The translations under genes were made by a program, and so were the position numbers. DNA of 64,000 bases, taken from contig NZ_AFHI01000016.1 of assembly GCF_000217935.1 (NCBI RefSeq), positions 1 to 64,000 on the forward strand, written 5' to 3'. Positions 17,874-26,833 of the stretch are shown here, piece by piece (within the stretch, counting starts at the first letter, position 1; every line of letters starts with the position of its first letter). The notes under the pieces are model-generated. The model made no database searches. It saw only the letters and a program-made list of their open reading frames with translations, and was not told the DNA's origin. This DNA is from Rheinheimera sp. A13L. Lineage in GTDB: Bacteria > Pseudomonadota > Gammaproteobacteria > Enterobacterales > Alteromonadaceae.

Positions 17874-19481
17874 CTACATGCGGAACACGCCAAATTTGGA
17901 TTCGGCGACTGGCGCATTCAGCGCTGCGCTCAGTGCAAGGCCCACCACCATACGGGTTTGTGACGGGTCGATAATGCCGTCATCCCATAACCGCGCACTG
18001 GCGTAATAAGGGTGACCTTGTTGCTCGTACTGGGCGACAATAGGTTGACGTATAGCCTGTTCAGCTTCAGCTGTCAGGGTTTCACCTTTGCGGGCTAAGG
18101 CATCTTTAGTCACTGTCGCCATCACACCAGCGGCCTGTTCACCACCCATCACAGAAATACGGGCATTGGGCCACATCCACATCATGGTTGGGTCGTAAGC
18201 GCGGCCACACATACCGTAGTTACCTGCGCCATAAGAGCCACCGATGAGCACAGTAAATTTCGGCACATTGGCACAAGACACTGCCATCACCATTTTGGCG
18301 CCGTGTTTGGCAATACCTTCAGCTTCGTACTTTTTACCGACCATAAAGCCGGTGATATTTTGCAGGAACAACAATGGGATTTTGCGCTGGGCACAGAGCT
18401 CAATAAAGTGCGCGCCTTTTTGTGCTGACTCAGAAAACAGAATGCCGTTATTGGCCACTATGCCGATGGGCTGACCAAAAATGCGGGCAAAACCACAGAC
18501 CAAAGTAGCGCCATAGAACTGTTTAAATTCATCAAAGTCAGAGGCATCCACAATACGGGCTATCACTTCACGCACATCAAAAGGCTTTTTCAGATCGGTG
18601 CCGACTATGCCGTACAGCTCGCCGGCATCATAAAGTGGTGCTTCGACAGGGCGCACATCACCTTGCACTGGTTTTTGATGATTCAGGCGGCTGACGGCAT
18701 TACGTGCCAGTTGCAGAGCATGTTCATCATTGAGTGCATAGTGATCGGCCACACCAGAAATTTTGCAGTGCACATCAGCGCCACCTAATTCTTCTGCCGT
18801 GACTTCTTCGCCTGTAGCAGCTTTCACCAAAGGCGGGCCAGCTAAAAAGATAGTGCCCTGATCTTTGACGATAATACTTTCATCGGCCATAGCTGGCACA
18901 TAAGCACCACCTGCAGTACAAAGCCCCATCACCACCGCAATTTGCGGAATACCCTTGGCAGACATACGTGCCTGATTAAAGAAGATACGCCCAAAGTGCA
19001 GTTTATCGGGGAATACATCGTCCTGGCGGGGCAGGTTAGCGCCACCTGAGTCGACCAGATAAATACAAGGCAACATGCAGGTTTCGGCAATCTCCTGAGC
19101 ACGTAAGTGTTTTTTCACGGTCAGCGGGTAATAAGTGCCGCCTTTGACTGTCGCATCGTTGGCTACAATCATGCACTCGACACCATTCACCCGGCCTATG
19201 CCAGCGACCACACCTGCAGCTGGTACATAGTCGTCATAACATTGCCAGCCAGCAAACTGACCCACTTCTAAAAAGGGGGAACCAGGGTCCAGCAATTTCT
19301 GAATACGATCACGGACAAACAGCTTGCCGCGCGAAGTATGACGGGCAATCAAGGCTTCGCCGCCGCCTAACTTGATTTGTTGTACTTTTTGCTCTAAATC
19401 ATCCACCAGCAGCTGCATCGCCTGAGCGTTCTGGATAAATTCGTCACTGCGTGGATTAATTTTGCTGTTCAGTCTGGCCAC
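17874..19481 (-). CDS. liuB: 3-methylcrotonyl-CoA carboxylase beta subunit
   Basis: A carboxyltransferase subunit of about 535 residues that transfers CO2 from biotin to 3-methylcrotonyl-CoA. Three in-frame GTG codons occur at 19490, 19487 and 19481; AGGTGG lies six bases before the one at 19481, so I prefer [12 protein letters not shown] as the N-terminus. Landmarks are [11 protein letters not shown], the [18 protein letters not shown] segment and the C-terminal [16 protein letters not shown]. It follows liuA after an unusual 241-base gap that holds a hairpin element. Confidence 0.94.
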   Translation of the reverse strand: MARLNSKINPRSDEFIQNAQAMQLLVDDLEQKVQQIKLGGGEALIARHTSRGKLFVRDRIQKLLDPGSPFLEVGQFAGWQCYDDYVPAAGVVAGIGRVNGVECMIVANDATVKGGTYYPLTVKKHLRAQEIAETCMLPCIYLVDSGGANLPRQDDVFPDKLHFGRIFFNQARMSAKGIPQIAVVMGLCTAGGAYVPAMADESIIVKDQGTIFLAGPPLVKAATGEEVTAEELGGADVHCKISGVADHYALNDEHALQLARNAVSRLNHQKPVQGDVRPVEAPLYDAGELYGIVGTDLKKPFDVREVIARIVDASDFDEFKQFYGATLVCGFARIFGQPIGIVANNGILFSESAQKGAHFIELCAQRKIPLLFLQNITGFMVGKKYEAEGIAKHGAKMVMAVSCANVPKFTVLIGGSYGAGNYGMCGRAYDPTMMWMWPNARISVMGGEQAAGVMATVTKDALARKGETLTAEAEQAIRQPIVAQYEQQGHPYYASARLWDDGIIDPSQTRMVVGLALSAALNAPVAESKFGVFRM

Positions 19482-19490
19482 GTTCACCAC

Positions 19491-19722
19491 CTTTGGCTAT
19501 CGGGATTTGCTTTTATCTTCTCTCCACCTACGGATCGAACGGACTTGACTCGACCTTCAAAAGTAGTGGGAAAAGATATGAAACGTCAAAAGGGAAATAC
19601 GTAACAAATAAGCCGACCGTAGAGCGCCAGGGATGGCAGCGACACGAGCCCCCCAAGGACGGGTTTACGGGCGTGTCGGCGTTTTGCTTCGGATTTCCCC
19701 TTCACCTTTGCTGGTAAAGAAA
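19491..19722. repeat. Structured intergenic segment between liuA and liuB
   Basis: This gap is far longer than the other spacings in the operon. It contains CGACACG (19640–19646) paired with CGTGTCG (19672–19678) around a loop with C-rich and G-rich runs. A 74-codon plus-strand frame crosses it antisense to the operon and looks spurious. The CCCCCCAAGGACGGGTTTACGG core resembles intergenic elements I remember from related genomes, so it may be a dispersed repeat; the window holds no second copy. Confidence 0.4.
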
Positions 19723-20892
19723 TTAGTTCGATTCGTTAAATAACTCGCGGCCTATTAACATGCGGCGAATTTCTGAAGTGCCAGCACCTATTTCGTACAG
19801 CTTGGCATCACGTAACAAACGTCCTGTAGGGTATTCATTGATATAACCATTGCCACCTAACAGCTGGATTGCATCCAGTGCCATCTGGGTGGCCAGCTCT
19901 GCGCTGTATAAAATAGCGCCAGCTGCATCTTTACGGGTGGTTTCACCACGGTCACAGGCTTTGGCGACTGTATAGACATAAGCGCGGGCTGCATTCATTT
20001 TGGTGTACATATCCGCTACTTTGCCCTGGACCAGTTGGAATTCACCAATAGACTGACCAAACTGTTTCCGGTCGTGGATATAAGGCACGACTACATCCAT
20101 ACAAGCTTGCATAATGCCAAGCGGACCGCCGGATAACACCACACGCTCATAGTCCAGACCTGACATCAGTACACGGGCGCCTGTGCCTATGGTGCCTAAT
20201 ACGTTTTCTTCCGGTACTTCACAGTCTTCAAACACCAGCTCACAGGTATTTGATCCACGCATACCCAGTTTGTCGAGTTTCTGCGCCTGGCTGAAGCCTT
20301 TAAAACCACGTTCAACAATAAAAGCTGTCATGCCTTTAGAACCGGCATTGATGTCGGTTTTGGCGTAAATGACGTAAGTGTGAGCGTCAGGGCCGTTGGT
20401 TATCCACATTTTGTTGCCGTTTAAAATATAACGGTCACCTTGTTTATCGGCGCGTAATTTCATCGAGACTACATCTGAACCTGCGTTTGGCTCAGACATC
20501 GCCAGAGCGCCAATATGTTCACCAGAACATAACTTGGGCAGGTACTTTCGTTTTTGCGCTTCGTTGCCGTTACGGGCGATCTGATTGACACATAAATTCG
20601 AATGCGCGCCGTAGGACAAAGCCACAGAAGCAGAAGCGCGGCTGATTTCTTCCATCGCCACTATGTGTTCCAGGTAACCCAACCCTGAGCCACCATATTG
20701 TTCGTCAACCGTAATACCTAATAAACCCAGGTCGCCAAATTTACGCCATAAGTCATTTGGGAATTCGTTGTCATGGTCGATTTGTGCTGCACGCGGCGCA
20801 ATCTCATCACGGGCAAAGCTGTTCACCTGTTCACGGATCATGTCGACTGTTTCGCCCAGATCGTAATTTAATGTTTTGTATGTGCTAATCAT
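19723..20892 (-). CDS. liuA: Isovaleryl-CoA dehydrogenase
   Basis: A 389-residue FAD-dependent acyl-CoA dehydrogenase that starts leucine-branch degradation by converting isovaleryl-CoA to 3-methylcrotonyl-CoA. The catalytic base is Glu249 in [14 protein letters not shown], the position special to isovaleryl-CoA dehydrogenases; the usual C-terminal site reads GAGTSEI and lacks the Glu. Other motifs are [11 protein letters not shown] and [14 protein letters not shown]. It follows liuR by 61 bases and is probably cotranscribed with it. Electrons go to ETF, encoded elsewhere. Confidence 0.94.
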   Translation of the reverse strand: MISTYKTLNYDLGETVDMIREQVNSFARDEIAPRAAQIDHDNEFPNDLWRKFGDLGLLGITVDEQYGGSGLGYLEHIVAMEEISRASASVALSYGAHSNLCVNQIARNGNEAQKRKYLPKLCSGEHIGALAMSEPNAGSDVVSMKLRADKQGDRYILNGNKMWITNGPDAHTYVIYAKTDINAGSKGMTAFIVERGFKGFSQAQKLDKLGMRGSNTCELVFEDCEVPEENVLGTIGTGARVLMSGLDYERVVLSGGPLGIMQACMDVVVPYIHDRKQFGQSIGEFQLVQGKVADMYTKMNAARAYVYTVAKACDRGETTRKDAAGAILYSAELATQMALDAIQLLGGNGYINEYPTGRLLRDAKLYEIGAGTSEIRRMLIGRELFNESN

Positions 20893-20953
20893 GACTGTTG
20901 ATCCCTATCTGCAGGTTATTGCAATGTTTGATTTTGTTTAATTTAGTTTTTAA

Positions 20954-21385
20954 TTAATTCGGTTCTTTAACTTGTTTGGCCTGATCCAGAGTTTCGCGGC
21001 AGCGTTTTTCCACTGTCACTAATTCCATTAGCACCACTTTGATGTCATCCATCTGCTGGTGCAGTTCAGCTTTTTTATGTTCTATCAGTTTCAGCATGGT
21101 GCTCAGTTGCGTCACGCTGCTTTTATCTGCATCGTACAACTCAAATAACTGGCCTGTTTCTGACAAACTAAAACCCAGTCGTTTACCACGTAAAATTAAT
21201 TTCAGTCGTACCCTGTCTCTGCGGCTGTAAATACGGGTTTGTCCCTGTCGTAAAGGCGTCAGTAAGCCCTGGTCTTCGTAGAAACGAATACTACGGGTGG
21301 TGATATCAAACTCTTTTGCCAGCTCGCTGATGCTGTAGGTTTTATCGTCTGTTTCAGTCTTTTTGGCAGTCATTTGGGTCGTCAT
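20954..21385 (-). CDS. liuR: MerR-family regulator of the liu genes
   Basis: A 143-residue MerR-type repressor or activator. The HTH spans about 17–85 (YSISELAKEFDITTRSIRFY, then the RIYSRRDRVRLKLI wing), followed by a dimerising coiled coil (about 95–140). No metal-binding cysteine cluster is present, as expected for LiuR, which senses a pathway intermediate. It heads the liu operon. A LiuR-type box lies inside its own promoter (21424–21441), so it likely regulates itself and, through a second box, the divergent valine block. Confidence 0.93.
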   Translation of the reverse strand: MTTQMTAKKTETDDKTYSISELAKEFDITTRSIRFYEDQGLLTPLRQGQTRIYSRRDRVRLKLILRGKRLGFSLSETGQLFELYDADKSSVTQLSTMLKLIEHKKAELHQQMDDIKVVLMELVTVEKRCRETLDQAKQVKEPN

Positions 21386-21411
21386 TTTGGCCTTGTGCTA
21401 AAGTGGCGACA

Positions 21412-21441
21412 ACTATAAGTGAAGTTTACGTAAAGGTAAAG
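21412..21441 (-). promoter_or_regulatory. liuR promoter with LiuR box
   Basis: On the minus strand TTTACC (21440–21435), a 17-base spacer and TATAGT (21417–21412) form a promoter. The spacer and -35 contain CTTTACCTTTACGTAAAC, matching the TTTACGTAAACGTAAA-type operator known for LiuR. A bound LiuR would therefore sit directly on the RNA polymerase site. Confidence 0.75.
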
Positions 21442-21484
21442 CTGTGTTCGCGTCCAATAAGGGCTGGAGGCGGATTGCGCTACT

Positions 21485-21501
21485 CCTTTGTAAAGTTAAA
21501 G
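21485..21501. promoter_or_regulatory. Possible degenerate LiuR box
   Basis: CTTTGTAAAGTTAAAG aligns with the better box TTACGTAAAGGTAAAG with four or so differences. It lies between the two strong boxes, midway in the liuR–thiolase divergent region. Weak on its own. Confidence 0.3.
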
Positions 21502-21573
21502 TGCCAAAGAAGGGCTGCAGAGCGTGCATTTTTCTGAACCTTTAGTACTGTATAGGACCATAGTGTTAGCTAG

Positions 21574-21596
21574 TTGACGTTGGCGTAAACGTAAAT
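21574..21596 (+). promoter_or_regulatory. LiuR box upstream of the thiolase gene
   Basis: GTTGGCGTAAACGTAAAT (21579–21596) follows TTGACG, a plausible -35. The site has the GCGTAAACGTAAA core of LiuR operators and lies 59 bases before the thiolase start. It links the plus-strand thiolase and valine genes to the leucine regulator. A matching -10 is not clear (TGTAGT at 21601 is the best candidate, with a long spacer). Confidence 0.7.
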
Positions 21597-21654
21597 TTGG
21601 TGTAGTCTCAGGCCCAACTTTTTCATCATGCTTCTGAACGACGGAGAAATGAAC

Positions 21655-22839
21655 ATGGCGCAGCACGAAAAAATTGCCATAGTGGCAGCCAAAAGAACGG
21701 CAATGGGTGGATTTTTAGGCGGCTTAGCTGACGTCAGCAGCACAGATTTAGGCGCACAAGCTATTAAAGCTGCTTTAGAACAAGCTGCTATTGATGGAGC
21801 CAGGGTCAGTGAAGTGATTATGGGGTGTGTATTACCTGCAGGTTTAGGTCAGGCTCCAGCTCGTCAGGCTACGTTAAAAGCGGGTTTACCTTTATCAGCC
21901 GGTGCTACCACTATCAATAAAGTCTGTGGTTCAGGTTTAAAATCTGTGATGTTAGCTGCTGATCTGTTGCGTGCTGGTTCTGCTGATGTGGTGGTTGCTG
22001 GTGGCATGGAGTCTATGTCTAACGCGCCTTATATTCTGCCAAAAGCCCGCGCTGGTATGCGTATGGGTCATGGTGAAGTCAAAGATCATATGATGCTGGA
22101 TGGTCTGGAAAACGCCTACGATGGCAAAGCCATGGGCTGTTTTGCTCAGAAAACTGCCGACGAGCACGATTTTAGCCGCACTCAGATGGATGAATTTGCT
22201 GTGTTGTCACTCACACGTGCTCAGCACGCCATCAATTCTGGCGCTTTTGTTGAAGAAATCACCCCTGTGATTTTCCAGACGCGTAAAGGCGATGTGACTT
22301 TTGCCACAGACGAACAGCCTGGCAACGCTAAAGTCGACAAAATTCCTACCTTAAGACCTGCCTTTGCGAAAGACGGCACTATCACTGCAGCCAACTCCAG
22401 TTCTATTTCTGACGGCGCTGCAGCTTTAGTCCTGATGCGTGCTGACGAAGCCAAAGCGCAAAACAAAACCGTATTGGCTCATGTAGTGGGTCATGCCACT
22501 CATTCGCAAGAACCAGAGCTGTTCACTGTAGCACCAGTAGGCGCTGTGACTAAGCTGTTAGCCAGCTTAGGCTGGGCAACAACAGATGTGGACTTGTGGG
22601 AAATTAACGAAGCTTTTGCCATGGTGACTATGCTTGCGATTAAAGAGCTGAATCTGGATGTGAATAAAGTCAACGTCAACGGTGGCGCTTGTGCTTTGGG
22701 TCATCCTATAGGTGCTTCAGGCGCCCGTATTCTTGTGACTTTAATTCACGCCTTAAAAGCACGCGGCTTAAAACGTGGTGTCGCTACTTTATGTATAGGC
22801 GGTGGCGAAGCAGTGGCTTTAGCGGTAGAGCTGCCGTAA
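21655..22839 (+). CDS. Acetyl-CoA C-acetyltransferase (thiolase)
   Basis: A 394-residue thiolase. The start at 21655 is nine bases after GGAG; upstream ATG codons are too close to that site. The catalytic residues are Cys91 (NKVCGSGLKS), His350 (GHPIGASG) and Cys380 (CIGGGEAV), spaced as in biosynthetic-type acetoacetyl-CoA thiolases. Together with the CoA-transferase encoded at 12.7–14.1 kb it converts acetoacetyl-CoA to two acetyl-CoA; it may also cleave 2-methylacetoacetyl-CoA from isoleucine. A terminator follows, so it is probably monocistronic under a LiuR box. Confidence 0.92.
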   Translation: MAQHEKIAIVAAKRTAMGGFLGGLADVSSTDLGAQAIKAALEQAAIDGARVSEVIMGCVLPAGLGQAPARQATLKAGLPLSAGATTINKVCGSGLKSVMLAADLLRAGSADVVVAGGMESMSNAPYILPKARAGMRMGHGEVKDHMMLDGLENAYDGKAMGCFAQKTADEHDFSRTQMDEFAVLSLTRAQHAINSGAFVEEITPVIFQTRKGDVTFATDEQPGNAKVDKIPTLRPAFAKDGTITAANSSSISDGAAALVLMRADEAKAQNKTVLAHVVGHATHSQEPELFTVAPVGAVTKLLASLGWATTDVDLWEINEAFAMVTMLAIKELNLDVNKVNVNGGACALGHPIGASGARILVTLIHALKARGLKRGVATLCIGGGEAVALAVELP

Positions 22840-22844
22840 CTGAT

Positions 22845-22877
22845 AAAAAAGGCGCGGTAGACACTGCGCCTTTTGCT
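22845..22877 (+). terminator. Rho-independent terminator after the thiolase gene
   Basis: AAAAGGCGC and GCGCCTTTT form a nine-base stem around a ten-base loop, followed by TGCTTT. It begins just six bases after the stop codon. Confidence 0.85.
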
Positions 22878-22930
22878 TTAAAAGTTTAATAAAAAATATA
22901 TTCAAATCAACAGGTTTAATTTAACAACAG

Positions 22931-22982
22931 ATAGCCTTCGTCATTAACGTTGCAGAACTGTGGCATCAAGTACGAAGGCTAT
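22931..22982. promoter_or_regulatory. 11-bp inverted repeat in the mmsA leader
   Basis: ATAGCCTTCGT (22931–22941) and ACGAAGGCTAT (22972–22982) are perfect reverse complements separated by 30 bases. The right arm ends a few bases before the AAGGGGAG ribosome-binding site of mmsA. It could be an operator dyad or a leader RNA stem; nothing else in the window shares the arm sequence. Confidence 0.6.
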
Positions 22983-23001
22983 AAAGGGGAGAGAAGTAGT
23001 T

Positions 23002-24498
23002 ATGGCCCATCAGGTTCAGTTATTTATCAACGGTGAATTTATCCCGTCCAAGTCCGAACGCTTTATTCCTGTGACGGATCCTGCTACTCAGGACGTCATA
23101 GCTCAGGTGCCTTGCACTACAGCAGAAGAAATGGCTTTTGCTATTGCATCGGCCAAAGAAGCTTTTAAAAGCTGGAAAGAAGTGCCGGTATCAGAGCGTG
23201 CCCGTTTAATGATGCGTTTTGCACATTTATTAAAAGAACACCAGGCGGAAATCGCTGACATTATTTGCCGTGAATTAGGCAAAACAGTGGAAGATGCCAA
23301 AGGCGACGTCTGGCGTGGTATTGAAGTGGTAGAACAAGCCGCCAATATTCCTTCGTTAATGATGGGTGAGACTGTTGAAAACGTAGCGCGCAGCATTGAC
23401 ACCTACAGCTACATTCAGCCTTTAGGCGTCTGTGCTGGTATTACGCCATTTAACTTCCCGGCTATGATCCCGCTGTGGATGTTCCCTATGGCTATTGCCT
23501 GTGGTAATACTTTTATTTTAAAACCCTCCGAACAAGACCCAATGACAGTGAATAAAATCGCTGAGCTGTTTGCTTTAGCTGGCGCACCTAAAGGCGTACT
23601 GCAGGTTGTGCATGGCAATAAAGAACAAGTCGATGTGTTATTACGTCACCCGGATATCAAAGCTATTTCTTTTGTCGGCTCGGTAAACGTGGGCCAATAC
23701 ATCTACAAAACAGGCACTGATCATTTAAAACGTGTGCAGGCTTTTGCCGGTGCCAAAAACCATATGGTCGTAATGCCGGATGCGAATAAACAGCAAGTGA
23801 TCAATGCGTTAGTTGGTGCTTCAGTAGGTGCTGCAGGTCAGCGTTGTATGGCCATTTCTGTGGCTGTATTTGTTGGTGAGTCGCAGCAGTGGATCCCTGA
23901 AGTAGCTGCTGCGATCGCCAAAGTTCGCCCTGGCGTTTACACAGACCCGGAAGCGGCCTACGGCCCACAAATCAGCCCTCAGGCCAAAGCCCGTATTTTG
24001 TCTTTAATAGAACAAGGCAAAGTAGAAGGCGCCACTTGTTTAGTGGATGGCTCCGATGTCAAAGTAGCTGGTTATCCAAACGGCAACTGGGTAGGTCCTA
24101 CCGTATTCAGTGATGTCACTGCAGATATGACCATCTATAAAGAAGAGATATTTGGCCCTGTGCTGGCTACTGTTAACGCTGCCTCTTTGGAAGATGCCAT
24201 AGCTCTGGTGAATAACAGCCCATACGGCAACGGTACTTCTATTTTTACTGCCAGCGGCGCAGCTGCACGTAAATATCAGCATGAAATTGAAGTAGGTCAG
24301 GTCGGTATTAATATTCCAATTCCTGTGCCTCTGCCATTTTTCTCTTTCACTGGCTGGAAGGGATCGTTTTATGGCGATCAACATGCTTATGGTAAACAAG
24401 CTGTGCGTTTTTATACTGAAACTAAAACCATCACAGCCCGTTGGTTTGATGACTCCATTCCGGTGTCAGGCCCAAATATGTCGATCAACCTGCGTTAA
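23002..24498 (+). CDS. mmsA: Methylmalonate-semialdehyde dehydrogenase (CoA-acylating)
   Basis: A 498-residue aldehyde dehydrogenase that turns methylmalonate semialdehyde into propionyl-CoA at the end of valine breakdown. ATG 23002 has AGGGGAG upstream; the longer GTG frame from 22960 would run through the inverted repeat. Catalytic Cys282 lies in [16 protein letters not shown], which is characteristic of MmsA, with [14 protein letters not shown] near 150–165 and GFTGWKGS-like [12 protein letters not shown] near the C-terminus. A terminator follows, so it may be transcribed alone. Confidence 0.94.
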   Translation: MAHQVQLFINGEFIPSKSERFIPVTDPATQDVIAQVPCTTAEEMAFAIASAKEAFKSWKEVPVSERARLMMRFAHLLKEHQAEIADIICRELGKTVEDAKGDVWRGIEVVEQAANIPSLMMGETVENVARSIDTYSYIQPLGVCAGITPFNFPAMIPLWMFPMAIACGNTFILKPSEQDPMTVNKIAELFALAGAPKGVLQVVHGNKEQVDVLLRHPDIKAISFVGSVNVGQYIYKTGTDHLKRVQAFAGAKNHMVVMPDANKQQVINALVGASVGAAGQRCMAISVAVFVGESQQWIPEVAAAIAKVRPGVYTDPEAAYGPQISPQAKARILSLIEQGKVEGATCLVDGSDVKVAGYPNGNWVGPTVFSDVTADMTIYKEEIFGPVLATVNAASLEDAIALVNNSPYGNGTSIFTASGAAARKYQHEIEVGQVGINIPIPVPLPFFSFTGWKGSFYGDQHAYGKQAVRFYTETKTITARWFDDSIPVSGPNMSINLR

Positions 24499-24513
24499 TT
24501 AACGTCAGGGTAC

Positions 24514-24545
24514 AAGCGTTCTGTGTAAAAACAGAACGCTTCTTT
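24514..24545 (+). terminator. Rho-independent terminator after mmsA
   Basis: AAGCGTTCTGT (24514–24524) pairs perfectly with ACAGAACGCTT (24531–24541), loop GTAAAA, followed by CTTT. A second, imperfect hairpin (CTGAGG with CCTCAAGG) follows at once. Confidence 0.85.
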
Positions 24546-24682
24546 AAAAAAGCCTGAGGAAAAAAGCCTCAAGGCAAACAACCAAGCCAGACAAAAACGC
24601 GTAAAAACGTGTATAGCAACAAATCAGCAGGAACGTAAAAAGTGCATAGACACTGTTCTGTAGCTAATTGCAGGGTGATGTG

Positions 24683-25840
24683 ATGAATTTTAATTTAACA
24701 GACGATCAAAAGGCCTTTGTTGAGGTCGCTAAACAATTCGCTGACCAGGAACTGGCGCCACATGCTGCAGCCTGGGATCGGGATCACCATTTTCCAAAAG
24801 CTGTGATCCAAAAAGCCGGTGAGCTGGGTTTTTGTTCTTTATACACGCCTGAAGATCAAGGTGGTATGGGTTTATCCCGTTTAGACTCCAGCATTATTTT
24901 TGAACAGTTGTCTATGGGCTGCACCGCAACAACTGCAATGTTAACCATCCATAATATGGCGACATGGATGATTGCAACCTGGGGCACTGAAGATGCCAAA
25001 GCACAGTGGTGCCCGGAGTTAGTCACAGGTGAAAAGCTGGCCTCTTATTGTTTAACTGAACCAGGTTCCGGTTCAGATGCGGCGTCTTTGCGTACCAGCG
25101 CAAAAAAAGATGGCGATCACTATGTGCTCAATGGCTCCAAGATGTTTATCTCTGGTGCTGGCGAAACTGAAGTTTTAGTGGTGATGGCACGCACCGGTGA
25201 AGCCGGTCCTAAAGGCATCTCCGCTTTTATCGTACCAGCGGATGCACAAGGCGTCATTTACGGCAAAGCCGAAGAGAAAATGGGCTGGAATGCTCAGCCA
25301 ACCCGCTTAATCACTTTTGATAATGTACGAATTCCCGCCCATTACCTGCTCGGAAACGAAGGTGAAGGTTTTGGTTTTGCGATGAAAGGCTTAGACGGCG
25401 GCCGTATTAATATTGCCACTTGCTCTATTGGCACAGCGCAACAAGCGTTAAATACAGCCCGTAACTATATGCTGGAACGTCAGCAGTTTGGTAAACCACT
25501 GGCAGCTTTTCAGGCCTTGCAATTTAAACTGGCAGATATGGCAACAGAACTGGTTGCAGCCCGTCAATTAGTGCGTTTAGCCGCTTTTAAACTGGATTCA
25601 AACGACCCGGAAAAAACAGCCTACTGCGCTATGGCCAAACGTTTTGCCACAGATGTGGGTTTTGCGGTCTGTGATCAGGCGCTACAAATCCACGGTGGTT
25701 ATGGCTATATCAAAGAATATCCGCTGGAAAGGCATTTCCGTGATGTACGGGTGCACCAGATTTTGGAAGGCACCAATGAAATTATGCGACTGATTATAGG
25801 TCGACGTTTACTAGACGAAGCAGCCAACGAGATCTTATAA
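24683..25840 (+). CDS. Acyl-CoA dehydrogenase, probably isobutyryl-CoA dehydrogenase
   Basis: A 385-residue FAD enzyme. ATG 24683 follows AGGGTG; the longer TTG frame adds five residues. The catalytic base is the usual C-terminal Glu362 in LEGTNEIM, unlike LiuA, which carries its base at Glu249. Motifs are CLTEPGSGSDAASL and KMFISGAGETEVLVV, close to mammalian ACAD8. With mmsA, a hydratase, an HIBCH-type hydrolase and mmsB around it, oxidation of isobutyryl-CoA from valine is the best assignment; 2-methylbutyryl-CoA is a possible second substrate. Confidence 0.88.
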   Translation: MNFNLTDDQKAFVEVAKQFADQELAPHAAAWDRDHHFPKAVIQKAGELGFCSLYTPEDQGGMGLSRLDSSIIFEQLSMGCTATTAMLTIHNMATWMIATWGTEDAKAQWCPELVTGEKLASYCLTEPGSGSDAASLRTSAKKDGDHYVLNGSKMFISGAGETEVLVVMARTGEAGPKGISAFIVPADAQGVIYGKAEEKMGWNAQPTRLITFDNVRIPAHYLLGNEGEGFGFAMKGLDGGRINIATCSIGTAQQALNTARNYMLERQQFGKPLAAFQALQFKLADMATELVAARQLVRLAAFKLDSNDPEKTAYCAMAKRFATDVGFAVCDQALQIHGGYGYIKEYPLERHFRDVRVHQILEGTNEIMRLIIGRRLLDEAANEIL

Positions 25841-25850
25841 ATTTAAGCCC

Positions 25851-25985
25851 GTCGTACTTGAAGCCGCAGCTTTGTTAGCTGCCTGATTGTAGATAAAAAG
25901 CACGCCTCAGTCACATAGGTAAACTATGCTCCTGGGGTCTCGTGCGCTTGTCGTCGCGCTGCAACTCCAATTACTTAGGGTTATA
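25851..25985. repeat. ERIC-like intergenic element, copy 1
   Basis: The segment runs from GTCGTACTTGAAGCCGCAGC to the TTACTTAGGG end. Its centre, CAGTCACATAG–GTAAA–CTATGCTCCTGGGG, is a palindrome, and it also holds GCTTGTCGTCGCGCTGCAAC. The same modules recur at 53.2 kb and, inverted, at 58.0 kb. The architecture and end sequences recall enterobacterial ERIC (IRU) repeats. It fills the gap between the acyl-CoA dehydrogenase and hydratase genes. Confidence 0.75.
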
Positions 25986-26053
25986 GTGCGCGTAATTATC
26001 GGTAAAAAGCTAACCGGCCAAATTCAATGAAGCCCGGTAGAAACGGAGATTTT

Positions 26054-26827
26054 ATGGCACAACTCAAACTCGAAAAACGCGGCCATACCGCTTTAATTAC
26101 CATGGCAAATCCTCCTGCCAATACCTGGACCAAAGACACCCTGACGCAATTGCGTGATGCTGTGAAATCTTTGGAGCAGGACAAAAACATTTATGCTTTA
26201 GTGATCACAGGCGAAGGTGAAAAATTCTTTTCAGCTGGTGCTGATTTAAATTTGTTTGCCTCAGGTGACAAAGCAGTTGCTGCTGATATATCGGCTATTT
26301 TTGGCGAAGCTTTTGAAACCTTAACGGCCTTTCGTGGTGTGTCCATTGCGGCCATCAACGGCTATGCCATGGGCGGCGGCCTGGAAGTAGCTTTAGCCTG
26401 TGATATCCGTATTGCTGAAACTCAGGCGCAAATGGCTTTACCTGAAGCCAAAGTTGGTTTATTGCCTTGTGCAGGTGGCACTCAGAATCTGGCGATCTTA
26501 GTCGGTGAAGGCTGGGCAAAACGAATGATCTTGTGTGGTGAACGTCTAACAGCAGACAAAGCCTTACACATAGGTTTAGTCGAAGAAGTGGTAGGCACAG
26601 GAATGGCACTTGAAGCCGCTTTATTGCTGGCTGATAAAGTGGCAGAGCAAAGTCCACCCGCAGTGGCTGCCTGTAAGCAGCTGATCCAAAAGGGCCGCAG
26701 TGCTCCTGTGCAAACGGCTTTGCCTTTGGAGCGTGAGCTGTTTGTGAAGTTGTTTGATACTCAGGATCAGGTGGAAGGGGTGCAGGCGTTTTTGCAAAAA
26801 CGTAAAGCCAGCTGGATTAATGGATAA
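26054..26827 (+). CDS. Enoyl-CoA hydratase
   Basis: A 257-residue crotonase. ATG 26054 has CGGAG upstream, so the longer frame is unnecessary. The oxyanion motif FFSAGADLNLF lies near 60, GGGLEVALACDIR near 105 carries the first catalytic Glu position, and PEAKVGLLPCAGGTQ near 130 the second. In the valine pathway it would hydrate methacrylyl-CoA to 3-hydroxyisobutyryl-CoA. The next gene starts six bases after its stop, giving a tight operon with hibch, mmsB and the SDR gene. Confidence 0.9.
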   Translation: MAQLKLEKRGHTALITMANPPANTWTKDTLTQLRDAVKSLEQDKNIYALVITGEGEKFFSAGADLNLFASGDKAVAADISAIFGEAFETLTAFRGVSIAAINGYAMGGGLEVALACDIRIAETQAQMALPEAKVGLLPCAGGTQNLAILVGEGWAKRMILCGERLTADKALHIGLVEEVVGTGMALEAALLLADKVAEQSPPAVAACKQLIQKGRSAPVQTALPLERELFVKLFDTQDQVEGVQAFLQKRKASWING

Positions 26828-26833
26828 AGCACT

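Noticed and set aside
19493-19717. 74-codon plus-strand ORF between liuA and liuB
   Set aside because: It runs antisense through a structured intergenic segment, has no convincing start signal and no recognised homology.
24585-24620. LiuR-like sequence ACGCGTAAAAACGTGTAT before the isobutyryl-CoA dehydrogenase gene
   Set aside because: The half-sites are spaced two bases too far apart compared with the good boxes at 21.4 and 21.6 kb.
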